DNA from: Bacteroidota bacterium
Lineage (GTDB): Bacteria; Bacteroidota; Bacteroidia; Bacteroidales; JAKIYJ01
DNA length: 6,249 nt
Reading direction: 5' to 3'
Assembly: GCA_022708585.1 (NCBI GenBank)
Contig: JAKIYJ010000092.1
Span: forward strand, 1 to 6,249
Each line of letters starts with the position of its first letter. Positions within the stretch are counted from its first letter, which is position 1. The notes under the pieces were generated by a model, which saw only the letters and a program-made list of their open reading frames with translations, made no database searches and had not been told where the DNA came from. The translations under genes and the position numbers were made by a program. Of the stretch, positions 1-6,249 are shown in pieces.

Positions 1-952
1 CAGGACTTATATGATCAACGAATACATTGCTATCAATATGTTGATGAGCGTCAGCAAGATATAATCCTTTTAAATCCGATTCGCAATTACTGCCTTTTAC
101 TTCAACTTTAATATTATTTCTAACTAATCCACCATTTAAAGTGATTGTATTTGATGACAGTTTACTGTTTTCTTCCTGCCTGAAATAAAGTGAAGTTATT
201 AAATTGGATTGAATATCCTTATTTTGAACTTTGTAATATTCCAATTCGGCATTTTTATCAATATATATTTCAGATACTGAATTAATAAAGCTATTTTTAT
301 GATGTAATGAGTGATCGCAATGTATTAGAGTAAGTTTACTGTCTTTGCCCAATATAATCAGATTCCTTGGTTGAATAAAAATATTATCATTACAGTCAAC
401 AATACTGACAATTTGAATTGGAATTTTGACTTTTACACCATCAGGAACGTAAATAAAAACTCCGTCTTGCGAAAATGCAGTATTTATGGCAATAAGCCCA
501 TTATCAGATATTGCTGCATATTGTCCAAAATGTTTTTCAAACATATTGGGATACAATTTCATAGCCTGCTCAAAAGAGCCAATGACTGTTCCATCATTTA
601 AAATTGAAATTTGTTTGTTTTTATAAGTAAACCAGCCATTATACAAAGTGACCAGATAAGTATCAATATCAGGCACATCACAGGTAAATAACTTATCAAT
701 ATCAATAGTATTATGTGGATAATCAACAAAAAAATCATAATCCTGTGATATTACTTTAGAAAGGTTGGTTGTTCGCCATACTTCCTGTTTAGAATCAGGA
801 AAACCCTGCTTAATAAATTCATCTATCGCCTTTTCTCTTATCTCTTTAATAATTTTATTATCATTATTCAATAATATATCGATATTATTTTCAAATATAT
901 CGATTAATTTATTTTTTAAAGAAAATTTATTTTCACTGGAAATGGTATTCAT
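1..952 (-). CDS. sufD: Fe-S cluster assembly protein SufD (3' end cut by window)
   Basis: SufD is the non-catalytic partner of SufB in the cytosolic SufBC2D scaffold, which builds Fe-S clusters. The reading frame is open from an ATG at 952 to the left edge, giving 317 residues and no stop; the family is usually a little over 400 residues, so about the last quarter is missing. Family-like stretches are PDSKQEVWRTTNL (residues 52-64, N-terminal helical part), NTAFSQDGVFIYVPDGV (157-173, entry to the beta-helix core), GGLVRNNIKVEVKG (274-287) and ADAHQHIDSNVFVDHISP (300-317). The functional histidine recalled as His360 in E. coli should lie at or just past the cut edge, so its presence cannot be judged. 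The start is the first in-frame ATG after sufC, with a 63-base gap and no Shine-Dalgarno sequence. The gene is last of the visible sufB-sufC-sufD series and is probably co-transcribed with it. The assignment is secure from sequence and order together. Confidence 0.95.
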   Translation of the reverse strand, partial: MNTISSENKFSLKNKLIDIFENNIDILLNNDNKIIKEIREKAIDEFIKQGFPDSKQEVWRTTNLSKVISQDYDFFVDYPHNTIDIDKLFTCDVPDIDTYLVTLYNGWFTYKNKQISILNDGTVIGSFEQAMKLYPNMFEKHFGQYAAISDNGLIAINTAFSQDGVFIYVPDGVKVKIPIQIVSIVDCNDNIFIQPRNLIILGKDSKLTLIHCDHSLHHKNSFINSVSEIYIDKNAELEYYKVQNKDIQSNLITSLYFRQEENSKLSSNTITLNGGLVRNNIKVEVKGSNCESDLKGLYLADAHQHIDSNVFVDHISP

Positions 953-1015
953 TAACGAGTTTTTTTGTAATCAATTAATTAAAATAAAGTGTTCATATCC
1001 CAGACTTTATGAACT

Positions 1016-1762
1016 TCAAGTTTCATGTTTAATCCAGTCATATCCTTTTTCTTCAAGTTCAATAGCCAATTCTTTGCCGCCTGATTTTACAATTTTTCCA
1101 TCAAATAAAATATGAACGAAATCAGGTATAATATATTCCAGTAATCTCTGATAATGAGTAATAATTATAAAGGCATTTTCATCGGTTTTTATTTGATTAA
1201 TGCCATTTGCTACAATTTTCAAAGCATCAATATCAAGTCCTGAATCTGTTTCATCCAATATAGCAAGTTTGGGATTCAGCATTGCCATCTGGAATATTTC
1301 ATTTTTTTTCTTTTCTCCTCCTGAGAAACCCTCATTAACAGAGCGATTGGCTAAATTAAACTGAATGTTCAGCATTTTTTTTACTTCTTCCATTTTAGCA
1401 ATAAATTCCTGTGCTGGCATAGGGTCAAGTCCCTTATATTTTCGCTGTTCATTAATAGCTGTGCGAATAAAATTTGTAATACTGACTCCGGGTATTTCAA
1501 CAGGATATTGAAAGCCGAGGAAAACACCTTCGCGGGCACGCTGTTCAGCCGGGAGGCGAAGTAAATCCATTCCATTATAGATTATTGTACCTGAAACAAC
1601 TTCATAATTTTCTCTACCTGCAATAACAGAAGCCAATGTACTTTTACCAGTACCATTGGGTCCCATTATTGCGTGAATTTCACCTGCTTTGACTTCAAGA
1701 TTTAAATCTTTTAGTATTTCCTTTCCGTTGATTGAAACATATAAATTTTTTATAGAAAGCAT
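1016..1762 (-). CDS. sufC: Fe-S cluster assembly ATPase SufC
   Basis: SufC is the cytosolic ABC-type ATPase of the SufBCD complex. ATP binding by two SufC subunits drives the shape change in SufB-SufD needed for cluster assembly; it is not a transporter component. The 248-residue protein has the usual full length. Motifs in order are Walker A GPNGTGKST (34-42), Q-loop GFQYPVEIPG (83-92, Gln85), signature FSGGEKKK (146-153), Walker B LAILDETDSG (166-175, catalytic Glu171) and the switch His203 in ITHYQRLL. The Q-loop YPVEIPG, the SGGEKKKNEI stretch and DETDSGLDIDAL are typical of SufC rather than of importer or exporter ATPases. The ATG at 1762 gives MLSIKNLYV, a normal SufC N terminus. The gene lies 156 bases after sufB and 63 bases before sufD on the same strand. 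All key residues are present and nothing is truncated. Confidence 0.98.
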   Translation of the reverse strand: MLSIKNLYVSINGKEILKDLNLEVKAGEIHAIMGPNGTGKSTLASVIAGRENYEVVSGTIIYNGMDLLRLPAEQRAREGVFLGFQYPVEIPGVSITNFIRTAINEQRKYKGLDPMPAQEFIAKMEEVKKMLNIQFNLANRSVNEGFSGGEKKKNEIFQMAMLNPKLAILDETDSGLDIDALKIVANGINQIKTDENAFIIITHYQRLLEYIIPDFVHILFDGKIVKSGGKELAIELEEKGYDWIKHET

Positions 1763-1918
1763 TGATTTACGATTTTGAATTTTTTGTATAAATATTACAG
1801 ATTTTTTTGAACTTACCCTGTTAAATACGGCTTGAGCGAATAATTACAAGGCAAAGTCTTTTTGACTTTTTCATTTTGAGATTTCATTTTTGATTTTTAC
1901 ATTGTTGTTTAAAAGTTT

Positions 1919-3367
1919 TTATCCAATATTTCCTTCAAGGCTAATTGAAAGAAGTTTTCTGGCTTCTACTGCAAATTCCATTGGTAATTTGTTCAGAACA
2001 TCTTTAGCGTATCCATTAACAATAAGTTCGACAGCATTTTCACGACTTATTCCGCGTTGCTGACAGTAAAACAGTTGATCGTCCGATATTTTTGAAGTTG
2101 TAGCTTCATGTTCTACGATAGCAGAAGTGTTTTCAACTTTTATATAAGGGAATGTATGTGCTCCACATTTATCACCCATTAACAAAGAATCACATTGAGA
2201 GTAATTTCTTGAATTAGTAGCGTTTTTAGTCATTTTTACAAGTCCTCTGTACGAATTATTGCTATTACCCGCCGATATACCCTTTGAAATTATAGTGGAT
2301 CCAGTATTTTTCCCAATGTGAATCATTTTTGTTCCTGTATCAGCCTGTTGATAGTTATTAGTAAGGGCGACGGAATAAAACTCTGCATTTGAATTATCTC
2401 CATATAAAATGCAGCTTGGGTATTTCCATGTTATTGCTGAGCCTGTTTCAACTTGTGTCCATGAAATTTTAGAGTTAGCCCCTTTACAAATTCCACGTTT
2501 AGTCACAAAATTGTATATACCGCCTCGCCCTTCCCTGTCACCAGGATACCAGTTTTGAACGGTAGAGTATTTAACTTCTGCATCTTTTAAAGCAATAATT
2601 TCAACAACAGCAGCATGTAATTGATTTTCATCACGCATAGGAGCAGTACAACCTTCCATATAACTGACATAAGCCCCTTCATCAGCAATTATAAGCGTTC
2701 TTTCAAACTGACCAGTGCCAGCAGCATTTATTCTAAAATAAGTTGACAGTTCAATGGGACATCTAACTTTTTTTGGTATATAGCAAAAAGAACCATCTGA
2801 AAAGACAGCAGAGTTTAAGGCGGAGAAAAAATTATCGTCATAAGGGACCACTGTACCAAGATATTTTTCAATCAAATCAGGATGTTTTTGAACAGCCTCA
2901 CTGAAAGAACAAAACACAATACCCAGATTTTCTAAGGTTTTTTGATATGTTGTGGCCACTGAGACACTATCGAATACTGCATCTACTGCAACACCAGCAA
3001 GTCTTTTTTGCTCTTCAAGCGAAATACCAAGTTTATCGAAAGTTGCTTTTAACTCCGGGTCAATATTGTCTATACTTTTATCATTTTGTTTTTTCTTCGG
3101 AGCCGCATAATATATTATATCCTGATAATTTATTTCTGGATATTCAAGTTTTGCCCATCTGGGTTCTTTCATTGAAAGCCACTTCCGATAAGATTTCAAT
3201 CTGAAATTCAACAAAAATTCAGGCTCATTTTTTTTTGATGAAATACTCCTTATAATTTGTTCATTTAATCCCTTTGGAACAGTTTCGGTTTCAATCCCAG
3301 TTACAAATCCATACTTGTATTTACCCGATGTTACTTCATTTATAATTTTTTGATTTTCTTGTTCCAT
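1919..3367 (-). CDS. sufB: Fe-S cluster assembly scaffold protein SufB
   Basis: SufB is the scaffold subunit of SufBC2D that accepts sulfur from SufS/SufE and holds the nascent Fe-S cluster. From the ATG at 3367 it has 482 residues, a normal length. The N terminus reads EVTSGKYKYGFVT (residues 11-23), and the beta-helix core carries WTQVETGSAITWKYPS (304-319) and MGDKCGAHTFPY (397-408). Using E. coli numbering from memory, the residues of the sulfur tunnel and cluster site all have counterparts: Arg226/212, Asn228/214, Cys254/240, Gln285/271, Trp287/273, Lys303/290, Cys405/392 and Glu434/421. One extra residue falls between Trp273 and Lys290. A TTG at 3379 would add four residues (MILT); the ATG is preferred because family proteins begin close to this point. 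The gene is first in the visible suf series, so its promoter should lie in the 388-base region before it. There are no frameshifts or missing motifs. Confidence 0.97.
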   Translation of the reverse strand: MEQENQKIINEVTSGKYKYGFVTGIETETVPKGLNEQIIRSISSKKNEPEFLLNFRLKSYRKWLSMKEPRWAKLEYPEINYQDIIYYAAPKKKQNDKSIDNIDPELKATFDKLGISLEEQKRLAGVAVDAVFDSVSVATTYQKTLENLGIVFCSFSEAVQKHPDLIEKYLGTVVPYDDNFFSALNSAVFSDGSFCYIPKKVRCPIELSTYFRINAAGTGQFERTLIIADEGAYVSYMEGCTAPMRDENQLHAAVVEIIALKDAEVKYSTVQNWYPGDREGRGGIYNFVTKRGICKGANSKISWTQVETGSAITWKYPSCILYGDNSNAEFYSVALTNNYQQADTGTKMIHIGKNTGSTIISKGISAGNSNNSYRGLVKMTKNATNSRNYSQCDSLLMGDKCGAHTFPYIKVENTSAIVEHEATTSKISDDQLFYCQQRGISRENAVELIVNGYAKDVLNKLPMEFAVEARKLLSISLEGNIG

Positions 3368-3438
3368 TGTCAATATCAAATTAATATAAGTTCTGAATCA
3401 GTTTATATTAAACATCTATTACAATTCCTGTATCCTGG

Positions 3439-3446
3439 CAAAATTA
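3439..3446 (-). promoter_or_regulatory. Possible -7 promoter element for sufB
   Basis: On the minus strand this reads TAATTTTG, an exact match to the Bacteroidetes -7 consensus TAnnTTTG, about 70 bases before the sufB ATG. The partner -33 element (TTG or TTTG about 20 bases upstream) is not clean. The nearest strong candidate, TTGACA at 3475-3480 on the minus strand, is about 30 bases from this match, but about 23 bases from the overlapping near-match AAAATTTG (3447-3454). An identical TAATTTTG at 3496-3503 shows how easily the motif arises by chance in such DNA. Confidence 0.3.
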
Positions 3447-3558
3447 CAAATTTTTTACAGTAAATATACGTCTATGTCAAATGCATTTTTAATTTCAAAA
3501 TTATATTTTGCTTCACAAGGTATAATTAGTAATAAGCATTGTTTATTCATATATTATA

Positions 3559-3577
3559 TGAGCCACTCAGAAAAGTC
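3559..3577 (+). repeat. Left arm of imperfect inverted repeat
   Basis: This 19-base arm pairs with 3677-3696. The innermost eight bases (AAAAGTC side, GACTTTTC in the partner) and the outermost four (TGAG/CTCA) match perfectly. It stands out as a GC-containing island in very AT-rich surroundings. Confidence 0.75.
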
Positions 3578-3588
3578 TATAAATTAAA

Positions 3589-3652
3589 TTTTAATTAATT
3601 TTATCTATATTTTTAATTAATTTATCTACTAAATTAATTAATGCATTTTATC
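3589..3652 (+). repeat. Three imperfect tandem TTAATTAAT..TTATC units
   Basis: The eight-base palindrome TTAATTAA begins at 3591, 3613 and 3634, a spacing of 22 and 21 bases, or about two helical turns. Each copy is followed by a related tail: TTTTATCTA, TTTATCTA and TGCATTTTATC, the third carrying an extra GCAT. The units lie wholly inside the inverted-repeat segment. They may be an operator-like array, curved DNA, slippage products, or only the consequence of low sequence complexity. Confidence 0.5.
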
Positions 3653-3676
3653 AAAAAAATAATTCAAAATAAAAAT

Positions 3677-3696
3677 GACTTTTCAGAGCGGGCTCA
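3677..3696 (-). repeat. Right arm of imperfect inverted repeat
   Basis: This 20-base arm reads TGAGCCCGCTCTGAAAAGTC on the minus strand and matches the left arm at 17 positions. It contains one extra base relative to its partner, inside the GGG run. A -33 element matching the lysC -7 candidate at 3714 would have to fall inside this arm. Confidence 0.75.
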
Positions 3697-3713
3697 ATTA
3701 TTCAATCATTTTA

Positions 3714-3721
3714 TATATTTG
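3714..3721 (+). promoter_or_regulatory. Possible -7 promoter element for lysC
   Basis: TATATTTG is an exact match to the Bacteroidetes TAnnTTTG consensus and lies 34 bases before the lysC ATG. It predicts a short leader of roughly 27 bases. There is no convincing TTG or TTTG about 20 bases upstream, where the right inverted-repeat arm lies, so support rests on the -7 match and its position. Confidence 0.4.
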
Positions 3722-3755
3722 TTGTTTATTTAAGATAACATAACAATCAGAACCA

Positions 3756-5039
3756 ATGAAAATATTCAAATTTGGAGGTGCATCGGTAAAAGATGCCGAA
3801 TCTATTAAGTCTGTTAGTAATATAATAAAATTATATGATAATGATGATATTATGATTATATTATCAGCAATGGGTAAAATGACAAATGCTCTTGAAGAAG
3901 TCGTATCTGCTTATTCCAATTCAGAACATGATTTATCTGATAAATTAAATTATTTTATTAATTATCATTTGAATATAATAAAAGAATTATTTTCATCAGA
4001 TACGCATCAAATATATAAAGATTTTGAATATTTGATAAATTTATTAAGACAAAAACTAAGTAAATCACCTTCTTCAAATTTTGATTTTGAATATGATCAA
4101 ATTGTTCCTTATGGTGAATTGGTTTCAACGTTAATAGTAAATCATTATATTAATTCAGTAGGATTTTCGTGTAAACTTTATGATGCCAGAGATCTTGTAA
4201 AAACTGATAATAAATACAGAGAAGCAAAATTGGACTGGGATTTAACCATTGGTAAAGTTCAGTTGCAGGTATTACCATATTTTCTTGATAAGGAAAATAA
4301 TGTTCATAAGCTGGCTCTTACTCAGGGATTCATTGGCAGTGCCAATTATAATTACAGTACCACTTTAGGTCGTGAAGGTTCAGACTATACAGCAGCAATT
4401 TTTGGATATATTTTAAATGCAGATGAAGTTGTTATCTGGAAAGACGTTCCAGGAATTCTTAACGCAGATCCACGTTTTTTTAGCGATGTACATAAAGTTG
4501 ATTATCTTACATACTCAGACGCTATTGAATTAGCATATTATGGGGCAAGTGTTATACATCCTGATACCATAAAACCTTTACATAATAAGGGAATACCATT
4601 ATATGTCAAAAATTTTCTTTCTCCCGAATCATCTGGTACGGAAATAAGCAACAAAATAAATGTTAATAATCAAGATACTTTTTATATTGTAAAACCGGAT
4701 CAAATAGTTTTGTCTATTTCTCCTCTGGATTTTTCTTATATAGCCGAGAAAAATTTAATTGATATTTTTACAATATTGGAAAGTTTTAAAATACGTGTTA
4801 ACGCTATACAAAATTCAGCTATTGGATTGTCGATATGTATAAATGATAATCCTGTTAGAGTAGATGCCTTAATTCGTGTTCTTGGTGAGAATTATAAAAT
4901 AAAATATAATGAAAATCTAAAAATTGTAACCATTCGTAATTATAATACAGAAGCCATAAATAAAGTTAAAACAGGGAAAAAGGTTATACTGGAACAAATA
5001 AGCAGACTAAATTATCAGGTAATTATTAAGGAAGATTAA
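3756..5039 (+). CDS. lysC: Monofunctional aspartate kinase
   Basis: Aspartate kinase phosphorylates L-aspartate with ATP to give 4-aspartyl phosphate, the first step towards lysine, diaminopimelate, threonine and methionine. It acts in the cytosol. The protein has 427 residues and starts MKIFKFGGASV from the ATG at 3756. The kinase domain (about 1-295) shows KFGGAS (5-10, catalytic Lys5), YGELVS (119-124), LTQGFIGS (188-195), TLGREGSDYTAA (203-214), KDVPGILNADPR (229-240) and AYYGASVIHP (260-269). Residues from about 310 to 427 fit a diverged pair of ACT regulatory domains. Two departures from the common form, KFGGA for KFGGT and GREGSD for GRGGSD, are, as I recall, usual in Bacteroidetes. 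There is no homoserine dehydrogenase domain, so it is not a ThrA-type fusion. It is divergent from sufB and its stop overlaps that of the convergent transporter gene. Which amino acid inhibits it cannot be read from the sequence. Confidence 0.95.
   Translation: MKIFKFGGASVKDAESIKSVSNIIKLYDNDDIMIILSAMGKMTNALEEVVSAYSNSEHDLSDKLNYFINYHLNIIKELFSSDTHQIYKDFEYLINLLRQKLSKSPSSNFDFEYDQIVPYGELVSTLIVNHYINSVGFSCKLYDARDLVKTDNKYREAKLDWDLTIGKVQLQVLPYFLDKENNVHKLALTQGFIGSANYNYSTTLGREGSDYTAAIFGYILNADEVVIWKDVPGILNADPRFFSDVHKVDYLTYSDAIELAYYGASVIHPDTIKPLHNKGIPLYVKNFLSPESSGTEISNKINVNNQDTFYIVKPDQIVLSISPLDFSYIAEKNLIDIFTILESFKIRVNAIQNSAIGLSICINDNPVRVDALIRVLGENYKIKYNENLKIVTIRNYNTEAINKVKTGKKVILEQISRLNYQVIIKED
5036..5039. 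other. Overlapping stop codons of convergent genes (TTAA)
   Basis: The palindrome TTAA supplies the TAA of lysC (5037-5039, plus strand) and the TAA of the transporter gene (5036-5038, minus strand). The genes therefore overlap tail to tail by four bases, with no room for a terminator between them. No hairpin with a T-run is evident just inside either gene end. Confidence 0.95.
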
Positions 5040-6249
5040 TCTGCTTTTGCTCTAAAAGTATCCCAGATAAAATATGCTACCAAGCAACAAAATGCCACAA
5101 GAGCTACCCATTGCCCGCCTGTACTGCCTTCTGCCCATACATTTGTATTAAGATCCAACCCTGCAAACAGCAACAAAGCACCTATAACACCAAACAAAGC
5201 AGCACCGGCTATAAAACCAGAAGATATCAATGTACCTCTTTGTACACGTGCCTTGACCGTTTTTTCATTTTTACTGCTTTTACCTATTAAATAAGCAAGA
5301 ACACCTCCAACAACAAGAGGAGTATTAAGATCGAGTGGAATAAAAACACCTAATGCAAAAGCAAGGGGAGAAACACCAATAAAATTTAAAAGTATTGACA
5401 GTATAGCACCAATAGCATATAACATCCAATTAACTTTTGCACCTGGTAACATAAGAGGTTCAATAACAGCAGCCATTGCATTAGCTTGTGGAGCAACAAG
5501 AGGGTGAGGAGTAGCTTCTGTCTTCACAAACCCATAAGCCTGACTTAATATATAAATAACAACGCCCACAGTAGCCGCTGATATAAATGTACCTAAAAAT
5601 TTCCATGTTTGCTGTTTATATGGAGTTGAACCAAGCCAGTAACCTATTTTTAAATCTGTAATAAAGCCACCAGCCATTGATAAAGCTGTACAAACTATTC
5701 CGCCAATAATTAATGCACTGACCATTCCCGTTGGTCCCGATAATCCTGCTGCTACTAATACAAAAGATGCCAATATTAATGTCATTAATGTCATTCCAGA
5801 AACAGGATTTGTCCCCACAATAGCAATAGCATTTGCAGCAACAGTAGTAAATAAAAAAGATATAACCACGAGAGTAACTAATGCAATAATTGCTTGTGTA
5901 ACCGTAATATGAACTCCAACAAGAAGAAATATAAAAATAGTAATTATTGTCAATAAAGACAACAACAAAACAACAGACATTTTCAAATCTTTTTGAGTAC
6001 GTATTTCATTTTCTACTTTATTTCCCCCCTTAAACAATCCTGAAAAAGCAAGTTTAAAGGCTTTGCCAATAACTCCAGATGAATTAATTATCCCTATTAT
6101 TCCAGCCATTGCAATAGCCCCAATGCCGACAGGACGAACATAAGTACTGAATATCTCTTCTGCACTCATAACAGCAAAGAAGTTTTGCCCAATATCGCCA
6201 GCTGCAATGATTCCTATTTCATTAATAAGAGGAACAAAAACAAACCATG
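5036..6249 (-). CDS. OPT-family membrane transporter, C-terminal part
   Basis: This is the C-terminal 403 residues of an inner-membrane transporter of the oligopeptide transporter (OPT) superfamily. Members carry peptides or metal-chelate complexes, probably with protons; the substrate here is not identifiable. The frame is open to the right edge: an ATG at 6169 is internal, since at least 26 more residues (WFVFVPLINEIGIIAAGD..) precede it. Bacterial members are commonly above 600 residues, so the N-terminal third is outside. Seen in fragment numbering are YVRPVGIGAIAMAGI (36-50), a charged cytosolic-type loop with RTQKDLKMS (83-91), GTNPVSGMTLMTL (145-157) and DLKIGYWLGSTPYKQQ (198-213), all typical of the family. 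About nine to ten hydrophobic segments follow one another, for example near 40-57, 92-112, 119-144, 174-195, 217-240, 273-305, 338-364 and 380-398. It converges on lysC with a four-base overlap. No frameshift is seen in the visible part. Confidence 0.9.
   Translation of the reverse strand, partial: WFVFVPLINEIGIIAAGDIGQNFFAVMSAEEIFSTYVRPVGIGAIAMAGIIGIINSSGVIGKAFKLAFSGLFKGGNKVENEIRTQKDLKMSVVLLLSLLTIITIFIFLLVGVHITVTQAIIALVTLVVISFLFTTVAANAIAIVGTNPVSGMTLMTLILASFVLVAAGLSGPTGMVSALIIGGIVCTALSMAGGFITDLKIGYWLGSTPYKQQTWKFLGTFISAATVGVVIYILSQAYGFVKTEATPHPLVAPQANAMAAVIEPLMLPGAKVNWMLYAIGAILSILLNFIGVSPLAFALGVFIPLDLNTPLVVGGVLAYLIGKSSKNEKTVKARVQRGTLISSGFIAGAALFGVIGALLLFAGLDLNTNVWAEGSTGGQWVALVAFCCLVAYFIWDTFRAKAD

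Larger units (their letters stand above)
3559..3696. mobile_element. Candidate MITE-like remnant bounded by inverted repeats
   Basis: A 138-base segment starts with TGAGCCACTCAGAAAAGTC (3559-3577) and ends with GACTTTTCAGAGCGGGCTCA (3677-3696). These arms are inverted copies of each other with 17 matching positions, two mismatches and one single-base gap. The 99 bases between them are almost pure A/T and encode nothing. ATTAT occurs just outside both ends (3553-3557, one base from the arm, and 3697-3701), a weak candidate target duplication in AT-rich DNA. The arms resemble insertion-sequence ends in general form, but I cannot name the family with certainty. It could instead be a regulatory or structural inverted repeat. 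The inverted repeat is seen directly; the mobile origin is inference. Confidence 0.45.
3368..3755. other. Divergent intergenic region between sufB and lysC
   Basis: No reading frame of credible length or family resemblance is seen on either strand here. The region is extremely AT-rich, with short GC-containing islands at about 3560-3570 and 3685-3695. It must carry the start signals of both divergent genes. It holds a promoter-like match towards sufB (3439-3446), an inverted-repeat-bounded segment (3559-3696) and a promoter-like match towards lysC (3714-3721). No clear riboswitch, leader peptide or terminator was recognised. I could not identify an IscR- or Fur-like operator by eye. Confidence 0.8.

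Noticed and set aside
371..601. 76-codon plus-strand frame opposite sufD
   Set aside because: It is antisense to a clear SufD frame and has no family resemblance.
765..1115. 116-codon plus-strand frame opposite sufD and the end of sufC
   Set aside because: It is antisense to two well-supported genes, with a composition that follows from the AT-rich complement.
1381..1575. 64-codon minus-strand frame inside sufC in another frame
   Set aside because: It overlaps the complete SufC frame, whose motifs are intact.
1853..1869. Hairpin AAAGTC-loop-GACTTT as a terminator after sufB
   Set aside because: The stem is only six mostly A/T pairs and no T-run follows it on the transcribed strand.
1813..1887. 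24-codon minus-strand frame between sufB and sufC (starts MKSQNEKVKK)
   Set aside because: It is too short, has no recognised family, and such frames occur by chance; no ribosome-binding or conservation evidence is available.
2947..3204. 85-codon plus-strand frame opposite sufB
   Set aside because: It lies wholly within conserved SufB coding sequence on the other strand.
3368..3379. Upstream TTG start at 3379 giving a 486-residue SufB
   Set aside because: It adds only MILT before an ATG that already gives a normal SufB N terminus; TTG starts are uncommon and nothing supports this one.
3543..3704. TTATTCA at 3543-3549 and 3698-3704 as a target-site duplication
   Set aside because: The left copy is nine bases away from the repeat arm while the right is one base away, so the copies do not flank the element symmetrically.
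6167..6169. ATG at 6169 as the start of the transporter
   Set aside because: The same frame continues upstream to the window edge with OPT-like hydrophobic sequence, so this methionine is internal.

Overview
The window looks like ordinary chromosomal DNA from a member of the Bacteroidetes. It is strongly AT-rich, start codons lack Shine-Dalgarno sequences, one promoter-like match fits the Bacteroidetes -7 motif TAnnTTTG, and the aspartokinase begins KFGGASV, a form I associate with this phylum. The phylum assignment is inference from these traits. No species is claimed.

Left half, minus strand (read right to left): sufB, sufC and sufD encode the SufBCD scaffold that assembles iron-sulfur clusters. 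SufB and SufC are complete. SufD runs off the left edge after 317 residues. SufB keeps the residues recalled as the sulfur path and cluster-assembly site of the E. coli protein. SufC has a complete set of ABC ATPase motifs. sufS and sufE, if they belong to this operon, would lie beyond the left edge.

Middle: a 388-base non-coding region separates sufB from the divergent aspartokinase gene. It holds promoter-like matches for both directions. Between them is a 138-base segment bounded by a 19/20-base imperfect inverted repeat, with three imperfect AT-rich direct repeats inside. This looks like a small non-coding transposon remnant (MITE-like) and is the least explained structure in the window.

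Right half: a monofunctional aspartokinase (lysC-type, plus strand) makes aspartyl phosphate for lysine, threonine, methionine and diaminopimelate synthesis. It converges on an OPT-family membrane transporter gene on the minus strand, whose N-terminal part lies beyond the right edge. The two stop codons overlap within one TTAA. No functional link between the suf genes, lysC and the transporter is shown by the sequence.

I found no CRISPR array, RNA gene, phage or defence gene, and no evidence of a new multi-gene system. The genes are housekeeping types; the novelty, if any, is in the sufB-lysC intergenic region.
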